This document shows, piece after piece, positions 37,911-47,751 of a stretch of DNA of 64,000 nt. How positions within the stretch are numbered: position 1 is the stretch's first letter; every line of letters starts with the position of its first letter. The DNA comes from Photorhabdus sp. CRCIA-P01 (GTDB taxonomy: Bacteria > Pseudomonadota > Gammaproteobacteria > Enterobacterales > Enterobacteriaceae). The position numbers and the translations under genes were made by a program. The DNA lies in NCBI RefSeq assembly GCF_003545805.1, contig NZ_NMQR01000017.1, forward strand, positions 1-64,000. The letters run 5' to 3'. The notes under the pieces are model-generated. The model worked only from the letters and a program-made list of their open reading frames with translations. It was not told the DNA's origin and ran no database searches.

Positions 37911-40900
37911 TGGACATGTTTAAATTAGTTAAAGACGCTTATGAGCAGGGTGTATTGCTATTCAGTAAAGAGGGTAAGTTAGGGTTTAAGTTAAAGGGGG
38001 CTCACTTTCCAGATGAACTAAAAGCCAAGATTAAAACACACAAGGCTGAGCTGATCGATTTTCTCGATAAAGGCAGAGTGGATATCCCTGGCAATGAAAT
38101 AGTGATTGAACCGGCTCTTCGAACCCAGAAATTGCCTCTAAGTTCTTCACAGCAACGGATCTGGTTTATCGAGCAGTTTGGTGGTGGGAGTACCGCCTAC
38201 AACATGGTGTCAGCCTATACGGTAAGCGGTAAATTTGAATTGGCGGCAGCGAATCTGGCCTTGCAAACCATCATAGATCGGCATGAAGTGCTGCGTACTG
38301 TTTATCACAGTGATGAAAATGGAACCTGGCAGGTTATCAAGCAGGAGTGGTCATTCGAGATAGCCCAATCGGATATCCATGATATAGGCGAAGCCGAGCA
38401 AGAGGCGTGGGTTGAGCAGGCCATTCAAGATGAAATGACCTACCGATTTGATTTGGTATGGGATGTGATGGTGCGTTGTCGCTATATCAGCACCTCAATG
38501 GAGCAGGGCGTGCTGTTATTTAACATGCATCATATTGCTTCCGATGGTTGGTCGATAGGGATATTGGTTAAAGAGTTTGTGAACTTGTATCAGGCTTATC
38601 GTCAAGGTCGGGTTAACCCGTTACCGGCTCTGGAGATTCAGTATGCCGATTATGCGGTCTGGCAGCGTAGCCCAGAGAGAGAAACTCATTTGGCGGCAGG
38701 GTTGGAATATTGGCGGCAACAGTTGTCGGATTTACCCCCAGTACATGGGGTGCCTTTGGATTACGGGCGGCCAACCAATCAAACCAGTCATGGTCGCAGT
38801 TATGAATTTAGCCTGGACCATGAGGTTAGCAAAGGGTTGCAGCAACTGGCACTGACACAGGGTTGCACTCTTTTTATGGTGTTGCATGCGGCGTTTACAG
38901 TACTGCTCGGTCGTCACGGCGGGCAACGAGATATTGTAGTGGGAACCCCGGTAGCTAATCGTTTGCAGACATCATTAACGCCGTTGATAGGCTGTTTTAT
39001 GAATACGCTGGTGTTGCGCAGCGAGTGTGAGTTGGAACAATCGTTCATCGATTATCTAGGCTCGGTCCGGGAGATAAACCTGGCTGCCCAGCGGCACCAA
39101 AATGTCCCGTTTGAGTTATTAGTGGAGCGGTTGCAGCCGGAACGCAGCACCAGTTATTCACCGTTATTCCAAATCATGTTTTCCATGAATACGAATGACA
39201 ATGTGGAATTGCAACTGGAAGGGGTAAGTTTGCGGCCAAGGCCGGAACAGACCCGCAATGCGATGTATGAATTGACGTTAGAGGCCCAGCAAACAGAGGA
39301 AGGTCTGATTTTTAGTTTAGAGTACAACATGGATTTGTTTGCAGAGGAGACAATAAAGCGGCTGGTGGCGCGTTTTACGACTTTGCTGATGGGTATAGTG
39401 GCTTCTCCGTCCGAAAAGCTTGGCGATTTGGCTCTGTTGCCACCGGAAGAACAGGATTACCTGCTGCACAGTGTGAACCAGACAGCGGTAGAGTATGACC
39501 GTAGCCAATGTATCCATGAACGGATAGAAGCATTTGCTGAACAAACGCCGGATGCCATTGCGCTGATCTTTGGTGACCAGCAGTTGACTTATGCGCAACT
39601 TAATGCCAGAGCTAATCAGTTAGCACATCAATTAAGAGCGCAGGGCGTTTCAACGGGTGGGCGAGTTGCTGTGTTGTTGCAGAGAGGCATCGACATGGTT
39701 ACAACACTATTGGCAGTGATGAAAGCAGGGGCAGCGTATGTTCCGGTTGATCCCAGCTTTCCTGCCGATAGAGTGCGGTATATGCTGAACGATGCTGAGC
39801 CACAATGTATTATAAGTAACCGCATTATAAGTAACCGCGAATGTGCATCACGATTAGTCGGTTTTGCGGAATTAACCTGCTTACTGGATCACATTGATCT
39901 TAGCCAATCACCCACCACCAATATTCCTAAACAGTTGATCGGTTTAGCCGCATCTGCTCCGGCCTACGTGATTTACACTTCGGGTTCTACGGGTAACCCC
40001 AAAGGTGTGATGGTCAGTCACTCTGCGGTTAATAACTTCTTGATCTCAATGCAAGATAACTTGCAGTGTATGGCACAGGACAATGTTTTAGCCATCACGA
40101 CTATTTCCTTTGATATTGCCGTGTTAGAGCTCTATCTGCCTTGGTTGTCTGGCGCCACTTGTGTCGTGGCGGCGCAGCAGGACGTGACTGATCCCGCCAG
40201 ACTGGTTGCACTACTCGAACAACATAACATTTCGCTGTTACAAGCCACGCCAACGACTTGGAATATGTTGCTTGAATCAGGCTGGCAGGGGCGCTCGTCG
40301 TTAAAAATGATCAGTGGTGGTGAAGCCTTGCCATTAGCGACAGCAACGGCATTATTGAGCAAAGGTAACGCTCTCTGGAATATGTACGGGCCAACGGAAA
40401 CCACGGTTTGGTCAACCATTGCGAAACTAGACGCACAACTGCTTGAGCAGCAACTTGTTACTATCGGGTTACCGTTAAATAACACCACAATTTATTTACT
40501 TGATGAACAATTAAAACCGGTGCCTTTCGGGGCAGTGGGAGAGTTATACATCGGCGGCGATGGGCTTGCTGAAGGCTATTTTAAACGTGAAGATCTGACT
40601 GCCGAGCGATTCATCAACCTGACATTTTCTGACGGTTTAACCGCCAGGGTTTATAAAACGGGTGATCTTGCCCGTTATACTATAGAAGGTTCACTTGTGT
40701 ATTTGGGTAGAAATGATTACCAAGTGAAATTACGGGGCCACCGAATTGAACTTGGCGAAATTGAACAGGTTATCAACCTGTTTCCACAAATAACCCGTTC
40801 TGTTGTGGTTGCGCTAAACGATCAGCAAACACAACAGTATCTAGCAGGTTATTTGGTCGCCGAGCAACAAATTGATATTGATGCGCTACGTCAACACCTT

Positions 40901-43900
40901 GAGCAGAAGTTACCTACCTATATGTTACCACGAGCAATTATTCAGCTCGAAACATTGCCACTTACGCTAAATAACAAGATTGATCGCAAAGCGCTTCCAA
41001 CACCGCAAGACAGTGATATTGCTGTTAAGGCCAGTACGCCGCCCATCAACGAGAAAGAAGAAATACTGGCAGCTATTTGGTGCGAAATGCTAGGTGTTGA
41101 GCAAATAGGCCGGGATGACAACTTTTTTATGGTTGGAGGCCACTCATTAATTGCGACTAAGGTGATCACAAAGATTAATGAGCAGTTTCAATGCAGTTTA
41201 CAGGTAAGAGATATCTTTGAAGCTGCAACAGTGGCTTTACTGGCAGAAAGAGTGCCTTATGAAGTGTCGGATAAGCATTATCAAACAATTCCTATTCTTG
41301 AACGCAAGACAAATTTATTACCGCAATCTTATGCTCAACAACGGATCTGGTTTATCGAGCAGTTTGGCGGTGATAGCACCGCCTACAACATGGTGTCAGC
41401 CTATACGGTAAGCGGTAAATTTGAATTGGCGGCAGCGAATCTGGCCCTGAAAACCATCATCGATCGACATGAAGTGCTGCGTACGGTTTACCACAGCGAT
41501 GAAAATGGAACCTGGCAGGTTATCAAGCCGGAGTGGTCGTTTGAGATAGCTCAATCGGATATCAGTGACATCGGCAAAGCCGGGCAAGAGGCGTGGATTG
41601 AACAGGCTATTCAGCATGAAATGACCTACCGATTTGATCTGGCACAGGATGTGATGGTGCGTTGTCACTACATCAGCACTTCAACGGAGCAGGGCGTGTT
41701 GTTATTTAACATGCATCATATTGCTTCTGATGGCTGGTCAATGGGGGTACTGGTTAAGGAACTTGTGAGTTTGTACCAGGCTTATCGTCAAGGTCGGACT
41801 AACCCGTTACCGGCTCTGGAGATTCAATATGCCGATTATGCGGTCTGGCAACACAGTGCGGAAGGAGAATCTCAGTTAGCGGCGGGGTTGGAATATTGGC
41901 GGCAACAGTTGTCGGATTTACCCCCAGTACACGGGTTGCCTCTGGATTACGGGCGGCCAGCCAACCAGACCAGTCATGGTCGCAGTTATGAATTTAGCCT
42001 GGACAATGAGGTTAGCAAAGGGTTGCAGCAACTGGCGCTGACACAAAGGTGCACTCTTTTTATGGTGTTGCATGCGGCGTTTACGGTACTGCTCAGTCGC
42101 TATGGCGGGCAACGGGATATTGTGGTGGGAACCCCGATAGCTAACCGTTTGCAGACATCATTAACGCCGTTGATAGGCTGTTTTGTGAATACGCTGGTAT
42201 TGCGCAGCGAGTGTGAGCTGGAGCAATCGTTTATCGATTACCTGAGATCGGTCCGGGAGGTAAACCTGGCTGCCCAGCGGCATCAAAATGTCCCGTTTGA
42301 GTTATTAGTGGAGCAGTTGCAACCGGAACGTAGCACCAGTTATTCACCGTTGTTCCAAATCATGTTTTCTATGAATACGAATGACAGTGTGGAGCTGCAA
42401 TTGGAAGGGGTAAGTTTGTGGCCGAGGCCGGAACAGACCCGCAATGCGATGTATGAATTGACACTGGATGCCAGCCAGACAGAGGAAGGTCTGACTTTTA
42501 ATGTCGAGTACAACACGGATTTGTTCGCAGAGGAGACGATAAAGCGGTTGGTGGTACGTTTTACGACCTTATTGATGAGCATTGTGGCCTGCCCGTCCGA
42601 AAAGCTTGGCGATTTGGCCCTGTTACCGCCGGAAGAGCAGGATTACCTGCTGCACGGTTTGAACCAAACAGCGGTAGAGTATGACCGTAGCCAATGTATC
42701 CATGAGCGGATGGAAGCGTTTGCCGAACAAACGCCGGATGCTATTGCGTTGGTCTTTGGTGACCAACAATTGACTTATGCCCAACTTAATGCCAGAGCTA
42801 ATCAGTTGGCACATTATTTGGTTGTTCAGGGTGCCAAACCGGATTCAATGATTGCGATATGTATTGAGCGAAGTATTGACATGATTGTGTCAGTACTTGC
42901 CATCTTGAAATCGGGTAGTGCCTATTTGCCTCTCGATCCTGCGTACCCGCAAGAAAGGCTTGCTTATATTATTGATGATGCACAGCCTTTGATGGTGATA
43001 ACCAACAGCCATAACAAGAAGTTATTACCTGAAAATAGTCCATTTAGTATTGATGTGACTACAACCTCGTTTGCTGGATTCTCAACCGATAATATTGCCG
43101 CCCCTGAATTGGGTTTGTGTTCTACCCACTTGGCCTATGTTCTCTATACTTCGGGTTCCACGGGCATGCCGAAAGGTGTGATGATTGAACATCAGGCATT
43201 GGTGAATCTGGTGGTGGGTCTTGCGGATGCCTATCTTTATTCAAAGCAGGATCGGGTACTGCAATTTGCCGCCCTCAGTTTTGATATGTCTATTGAAGAA
43301 ATATTTGGCGCCCTTGGCAATGGCAGTACTTTGGTCTTGCGTGGCGAAGATTGGCTGATCGATGTCGCCACTTTCTGGCAAAGGTGCCGGGAATACCAGA
43401 TCAGTGCGGTGAATTTGCCAACTACGTTCTGGCACGAAGTGGTAAGTGAAGATACGGTTTTGGTACCTGAACATATTCGCCAAATCAGTGTCGGAGGCGA
43501 GCAGATTAAACCGGATAAAGTGGTTGCATGGTATCAGCGACCAGGGCATTTACCCCGTTTAGTCAATGCCTATGGGCCAACCGAATACACGGTCAATACT
43601 TGCATTGCCTACGATTTTCAGGGAGACACCCTCAGTATTGGGCGCCCAATTCAAAATACGGCCATCTTCTTGTTGGACAAAAACCAACAGCTTGTGCCTT
43701 TTGGCGCTGTTGGTGAAATTTGTGTCGCCGGTGACGGTGTTGCGCGGGGCTATATCAACAAAGAGCAATTAACCCGTGAACGATTTATTGATAATCCTTT
43801 TGTAAGCCGCTATCCAAAGCTCTATCGAACCGGCGACTTGGGGCGTTACTCACTGGCAGGGGATATTCAATATTACGGGCGTGATGACCATCAGGTTAAA

Positions 43901-46900
43901 ATCCGTGGATTCCGTATTGAGTTAGGGGAGATAGAAACAAGGTTGCGTAGCCTGCCTACCATTCGCGATGCGGTTGTCATTGCTCGAGAGGATGAATCGG
44001 CTCACAAGTATCTGGCGGCATATATCACCCTTGATGGTCAGCAGAAAATTGCTGAGATCCGACACTTATTAAGTCAGCAGTTACCGAGCTATATGGTCCC
44101 CTCGGCGTTTGTGGTGCTGGAGGAGATACCGCTTACTGCCAACCGTAAAGTAGATCGTAAAGCGCTCCCTAAACCAGATTTTGTTGCTCAGGGGGAAATT
44201 GAATATATCGCGCCGGCCACTGAACAGGAGACCCTGCTAGCTGAAATTTGGCGAACACTGTTTGGATTGGCGCAAGTCAGTGCTGTTGCTAACTTCTTTG
44301 AGTTGGGTGGGCACTCGTTGTTGAGCATGAAGATGCTATCCCATATTAAAAAGCAGGGTTATCGATTGGATATTCGGGCCTTGTTTGAGTACCCGAAATT
44401 ACGGGATATGGCGAAACAACTTTACGATCCACTACAGGCAACCGAGCAGCAATCACCGCTGTTAACCGCCCATGAAGCGTTGGAAAGTCTGGTTTCCCTG
44501 TCGGAAACTGAGCGGGCTTTGATCGTATCTCAGTCGCCGGGAGGTGAGCAAAATATTGTTGGCATTTATCCTTTGGCGCCATTACAGGAAGGGATCTTAT
44601 TCCATCACATGATGTGTGGGCAATCTGACCTTTATGTTACTCCGATGCTGTATTCATTTCCGTCAAACACCGAGATGGAAAGCTTTATTGGAGCATTGGA
44701 TAAAATAATACAGCGACATGATGCGCTGCGAACCGGAATTTTTTGGAAAGGTATTGATGAACCGGTGCAGGTTATCTACAAAGAGGCGCCATTACCGGTG
44801 GTTGACATCGATTTGCGGGATGATGTTGATATCCAGCAGCAGTTAGCACAGTTTATGGAACCATCACAACAATGGATGGATGTTACTCAGGCACCGTTGG
44901 TCAGGGTAACCCGGTTTATCGACCACCAGCAAAAGCAGCGCTATGTTATGGTGCAGGAGCATCACCTGATAAGTGATCATGTGTCACTGGAGATTATTCA
45001 AGAAGAATTTCTGGCTATCTTGACCGGTGATGAAAAGTCACTGCCGGCAGCGTTGAGTTATCGGGAGTTTGTCTTAAACGCTATCAGCCAAACCGATACA
45101 AAAGCGGCGCAACAATTTTTTACCGAGCAATTGGCTGGGGTTGATGAAATCACGGCGCCTTTTGGGATCACAAGTGGAATGGTTGACAATAACGTATTCA
45201 CTGAAATCCAAATTGGGTTGCCTGCGGATTTATCCGCAGAGATTCGTCGCACTTCTTCTGCATGGCAGATAAGTCCAGCGCTTATTTTTCACATGGCATG
45301 GGCATTGGTTCTGGCGAAAACCAGCGGCACTAAAGATGTCATATTCGGTACGGTATTATCTGGTCGCTTGCAGAGTGTTGATAATATTGAGCGAGTCGTT
45401 GGTTTATTCATCAATACCTTGCCATTGCGTGTTGATTTGAGTCAGTTGAGCGTGGCTCAATTAATGCAGGGAATGCAACAGAAACTGGTTAGCTTGCTAC
45501 AATTCGAGCAAGTACCGACTGCGATTGCTGAACAGTGTAGCAAATTGGCCGGTTCTAGCCGTTTATTCGACAGTATCTTGAATTACCGTCACTCTGAAGT
45601 GAGTGGCGAGACAAGTGAGCTTAACCAGCTTTGGCAAAAAACCGGCATTGAGTTAGTTAATGTAAAAGAACGTACCAATTACCCGATTACCCTATCCATT
45701 GACGATTTCGGTGATGATTTTTCTGTTGCAGCCCAAATCGACAGTCGATTTGATGCTGAACGCTTGGTGGAATATCTCATCAATGCTAGCAGACAACTTG
45801 TTGCTGCGTTGCAAAGTCAGGTACAGGTTGCCGCACTGTCACTCGACATCCTTGATGCTGAGGAACGGGCGTTCCTGCTGCATTCATTAAATCAAACGGT
45901 ATTATCGTATGACAACTCACAAACTCTGATTGATAGATTCGAAGCCCAAGTTAAGGCGACTCCCGATGAGATTGCGTTGAATTTTGCTGGCGAGACGATG
46001 ACGTACAGTGAGTTAAATCAGCGATCCAATCAACTTGCTCAGTATCTTCTGAACAATGGGGCGAAAGTAAATACTCCCGTCGTGATGTTCATTGAACGTT
46101 CCTTTGAGATGGTCATCACTGTTATCGCCATCTTAAAAACGGGTGCCGGTTATGTGCCACTGGATACCTCATTACCGACAGAACGCTTAAACATAATTCT
46201 TAGTGATCTGTCTGATGAGATATTAGTAACGATGTGCTCCTTGAATGATAGGTTTGCGGTAAAACGCCAGAAAATGGTGTTATTGGATGACCCTTGCACA
46301 GCAGAGATACTGGACAAACAGCCAGCGAGTAATTTGGCTATCGAATATTCCCTGGATGACCTCGGTTACGTGCTCTATACCTCAGGTTCAACGGGTAAGC
46401 CTAAGGCGATTGAAATGCCACAGTGGGCGCTGAGCAATTTATTACGAGGTATTAGCCAGCTTGAGCCAGCGCTTACGGGGCCGAACCGTTGGTTACAATT
46501 CTCATCAATTGGTTTTGATCTCAGTTTTGAAGACCTATTCATGCCGTTGTTGTCCGGGGGTTCAGTACAGCTTATTGATAAATCGACTCAGTTGGATATT
46601 CGGCTGTTAGCGAAGCAAATCCAGCAGGCGCAACTTCAAATCCTGAACTTACCTTATGCCGTATTGCAGAACTTGGCTGAGTATAGTGGTGTCAATGGGC
46701 TACAGTTCCCCGAATTAAGGGTTATTGTTTCGAGTGCTGAAAGGCTCAAAATCACAGCGGCCATCAGACAGTTCTTCACGACACATAGTCAATGTAAGTT
46801 AGTGAACCACTATGGCCCGGCAGAGACCCATGTCGTCACGTCCAAGACATTACAGGGAGAACCTGCCTCATGGCCTGATTTGCCGACGATTGGCCGATCA

Positions 46901-47749
46901 TTGCCCAACGTGGCCTGTTATATTTTGGATGAGTATTTGCAGCCTGCCCCGATGGGAGCCATCGGCGAGCTGTATTTAGCAGGGGACTGTTTATCAAGAG
47001 GCTATTATCAACAGCCCCAACTTACCGCAGAGCGTTATCTTGATTGCGATTGGGTTCTTGGGAAACGAGTGTATCGAACCGGTGACTTAGCCAGCTTTCA
47101 TCGAAACGGTGAAATCAACTACTTTGGCCGCAACGACCATCTGGTCAAGATCCGTGGGTTCAGAATTGAACTCGGTGATATCGAAGCCCAATTGAGTAAG
47201 TTCGATGGCATAACCGGAGCCGTAGTCATTGCTATTGATACAGAAGCAGGTGATAAGCAGCTTATCGCTTATTTTATCGCGGCTAACCCATTGGATTTAT
47301 CTGAAATTAAAGCCTATTTATCGACTAGCTTACCTGATTACATGTTGCCATCCGCGTATGTGCGGATGGCGGCTTTTCCGCTGAATACCAATGGCAAAGT
47401 GGATCGTGGCCGACTTCCACAACCTAGAGCGGATGACTTTGTCAAAGCCAAATACATCGCGCCAATGACTGAACTGGAACAAAGCGTTGCGAAAATTTGG
47501 CAGGGGTTGTTGCAACAAGACAGGGTAAGCATGGCAGACAACTTTTTTGATTTAGGTGGTCATTCCTTATTAGCTATGAAACTAATTTCTCGAATTGAAC
47601 AGGCATTTTCCGTTGGCGTGCCAATTGCGATTGTGTTTGAAAGATCAAGATTAGAGCAGTTATGTGATTGGCTTGAAAAAGAAATTGTTATTCAACGTAA
47701 CAAGTCAGTTGGGGCTGTAGTGGAAGAATATGAGGTAACTGAGTGGTGA
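37907..47749 (+). CDS. NRPS 2, three modules (predicted Gly, Orn-like, Pro-type)
   Basis: Start taken at ATG 37907 (4-nt ATGA overlap with NRPS 1; GAAGAGGG upstream), giving 3280 residues; an in-frame GTG at 37901 is less likely. Domains: TubC-type docking (1-52, with G-K-L-G-F-K), C4 (H208-HIASDG), A4 DILQIGMVWK (Gly-like), T4 S1080, C5 (H1270), A5 DMENSGAVNK (E239 and N278 as in Orn codes), T5 S2137, a variant C with I-Y-P-L-A-P-L-Q-E-G and H2352-H-L-I-S-D-H2358, A6 DLENVSHVVK, T6 S3220. A6 has the Pro-type frame (N-H-Y-G-P-A-E-T-H-V-V) although two pocket residues differ from DVQLIAHVVK. C5 and the front of A5 are a duplicate of C4 and the front of A4. The C-terminus ends E-V-T-E-W. Confidence 0.93.
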   Translation: MMDMFKLVKDAYEQGVLLFSKEGKLGFKLKGAHFPDELKAKIKTHKAELIDFLDKGRVDIPGNEIVIEPALRTQKLPLSSSQQRIWFIEQFGGGSTAYNMVSAYTVSGKFELAAANLALQTIIDRHEVLRTVYHSDENGTWQVIKQEWSFEIAQSDIHDIGEAEQEAWVEQAIQDEMTYRFDLVWDVMVRCRYISTSMEQGVLLFNMHHIASDGWSIGILVKEFVNLYQAYRQGRVNPLPALEIQYADYAVWQRSPERETHLAAGLEYWRQQLSDLPPVHGVPLDYGRPTNQTSHGRSYEFSLDHEVSKGLQQLALTQGCTLFMVLHAAFTVLLGRHGGQRDIVVGTPVANRLQTSLTPLIGCFMNTLVLRSECELEQSFIDYLGSVREINLAAQRHQNVPFELLVERLQPERSTSYSPLFQIMFSMNTNDNVELQLEGVSLRPRPEQTRNAMYELTLEAQQTEEGLIFSLEYNMDLFAEETIKRLVARFTTLLMGIVASPSEKLGDLALLPPEEQDYLLHSVNQTAVEYDRSQCIHERIEAFAEQTPDAIALIFGDQQLTYAQLNARANQLAHQLRAQGVSTGGRVAVLLQRGIDMVTTLLAVMKAGAAYVPVDPSFPADRVRYMLNDAEPQCIISNRIISNRECASRLVGFAELTCLLDHIDLSQSPTTNIPKQLIGLAASAPAYVIYTSGSTGNPKGVMVSHSAVNNFLISMQDNLQCMAQDNVLAITTISFDIAVLELYLPWLSGATCVVAAQQDVTDPARLVALLEQHNISLLQATPTTWNMLLESGWQGRSSLKMISGGEALPLATATALLSKGNALWNMYGPTETTVWSTIAKLDAQLLEQQLVTIGLPLNNTTIYLLDEQLKPVPFGAVGELYIGGDGLAEGYFKREDLTAERFINLTFSDGLTARVYKTGDLARYTIEGSLVYLGRNDYQVKLRGHRIELGEIEQVINLFPQITRSVVVALNDQQTQQYLAGYLVAEQQIDIDALRQHLEQKLPTYMLPRAIIQLETLPLTLNNKIDRKALPTPQDSDIAVKASTPPINEKEEILAAIWCEMLGVEQIGRDDNFFMVGGHSLIATKVITKINEQFQCSLQVRDIFEAATVALLAERVPYEVSDKHYQTIPILERKTNLLPQSYAQQRIWFIEQFGGDSTAYNMVSAYTVSGKFELAAANLALKTIIDRHEVLRTVYHSDENGTWQVIKPEWSFEIAQSDISDIGKAGQEAWIEQAIQHEMTYRFDLAQDVMVRCHYISTSTEQGVLLFNMHHIASDGWSMGVLVKELVSLYQAYRQGRTNPLPALEIQYADYAVWQHSAEGESQLAAGLEYWRQQLSDLPPVHGLPLDYGRPANQTSHGRSYEFSLDNEVSKGLQQLALTQRCTLFMVLHAAFTVLLSRYGGQRDIVVGTPIANRLQTSLTPLIGCFVNTLVLRSECELEQSFIDYLRSVREVNLAAQRHQNVPFELLVEQLQPERSTSYSPLFQIMFSMNTNDSVELQLEGVSLWPRPEQTRNAMYELTLDASQTEEGLTFNVEYNTDLFAEETIKRLVVRFTTLLMSIVACPSEKLGDLALLPPEEQDYLLHGLNQTAVEYDRSQCIHERMEAFAEQTPDAIALVFGDQQLTYAQLNARANQLAHYLVVQGAKPDSMIAICIERSIDMIVSVLAILKSGSAYLPLDPAYPQERLAYIIDDAQPLMVITNSHNKKLLPENSPFSIDVTTTSFAGFSTDNIAAPELGLCSTHLAYVLYTSGSTGMPKGVMIEHQALVNLVVGLADAYLYSKQDRVLQFAALSFDMSIEEIFGALGNGSTLVLRGEDWLIDVATFWQRCREYQISAVNLPTTFWHEVVSEDTVLVPEHIRQISVGGEQIKPDKVVAWYQRPGHLPRLVNAYGPTEYTVNTCIAYDFQGDTLSIGRPIQNTAIFLLDKNQQLVPFGAVGEICVAGDGVARGYINKEQLTRERFIDNPFVSRYPKLYRTGDLGRYSLAGDIQYYGRDDHQVKIRGFRIELGEIETRLRSLPTIRDAVVIAREDESAHKYLAAYITLDGQQKIAEIRHLLSQQLPSYMVPSAFVVLEEIPLTANRKVDRKALPKPDFVAQGEIEYIAPATEQETLLAEIWRTLFGLAQVSAVANFFELGGHSLLSMKMLSHIKKQGYRLDIRALFEYPKLRDMAKQLYDPLQATEQQSPLLTAHEALESLVSLSETERALIVSQSPGGEQNIVGIYPLAPLQEGILFHHMMCGQSDLYVTPMLYSFPSNTEMESFIGALDKIIQRHDALRTGIFWKGIDEPVQVIYKEAPLPVVDIDLRDDVDIQQQLAQFMEPSQQWMDVTQAPLVRVTRFIDHQQKQRYVMVQEHHLISDHVSLEIIQEEFLAILTGDEKSLPAALSYREFVLNAISQTDTKAAQQFFTEQLAGVDEITAPFGITSGMVDNNVFTEIQIGLPADLSAEIRRTSSAWQISPALIFHMAWALVLAKTSGTKDVIFGTVLSGRLQSVDNIERVVGLFINTLPLRVDLSQLSVAQLMQGMQQKLVSLLQFEQVPTAIAEQCSKLAGSSRLFDSILNYRHSEVSGETSELNQLWQKTGIELVNVKERTNYPITLSIDDFGDDFSVAAQIDSRFDAERLVEYLINASRQLVAALQSQVQVAALSLDILDAEERAFLLHSLNQTVLSYDNSQTLIDRFEAQVKATPDEIALNFAGETMTYSELNQRSNQLAQYLLNNGAKVNTPVVMFIERSFEMVITVIAILKTGAGYVPLDTSLPTERLNIILSDLSDEILVTMCSLNDRFAVKRQKMVLLDDPCTAEILDKQPASNLAIEYSLDDLGYVLYTSGSTGKPKAIEMPQWALSNLLRGISQLEPALTGPNRWLQFSSIGFDLSFEDLFMPLLSGGSVQLIDKSTQLDIRLLAKQIQQAQLQILNLPYAVLQNLAEYSGVNGLQFPELRVIVSSAERLKITAAIRQFFTTHSQCKLVNHYGPAETHVVTSKTLQGEPASWPDLPTIGRSLPNVACYILDEYLQPAPMGAIGELYLAGDCLSRGYYQQPQLTAERYLDCDWVLGKRVYRTGDLASFHRNGEINYFGRNDHLVKIRGFRIELGDIEAQLSKFDGITGAVVIAIDTEAGDKQLIAYFIAANPLDLSEIKAYLSTSLPDYMLPSAYVRMAAFPLNTNGKVDRGRLPQPRADDFVKAKYIAPMTELEQSVAKIWQGLLQQDRVSMADNFFDLGGHSLLAMKLISRIEQAFSVGVPIAIVFERSRLEQLCDWLEKEIVIQRNKSVGAVVEEYEVTEW
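38152..39630 (+). repeat. Intragenic duplication, copy 1 (C4 and front of A4)
   Basis: About 1.48 kb coding for the condensation domain of module 4 and the first roughly 45 residues of its A domain. It aligns without any gap to 41338-42816 at a constant distance of 3186 nt (1062 codons). Differences are scattered substitutions, by eye well under a tenth of positions. Similarity stops abruptly after L-N-A-R-A-N-Q-L-A-H. Confidence 0.9.
39809..39838 (+). repeat. 15-bp tandem duplication inside A4
   Basis: ATTATAAGTAACCGC occurs twice head to tail (39809-39823 and 39824-39838), repeating the residues I-I-S-N-R in the A2-A3 interval of the A4 domain. The frame is kept. It looks like a recent slippage event and is away from the substrate pocket. 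Confidence 0.85.
41338..42816 (+). repeat. Intragenic duplication, copy 2 (C5 and front of A5)
   Basis: Second copy of the block at 38152-39630, offset by exactly 3186 nt. It carries C5 and the first part of A5; beyond it the A5 sequence is unrelated to A4 apart from family motifs. This suggests that a C domain plus linker was copied and joined to a different A domain core. Confidence 0.9.
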
Positions 47750-47751
47750 TT

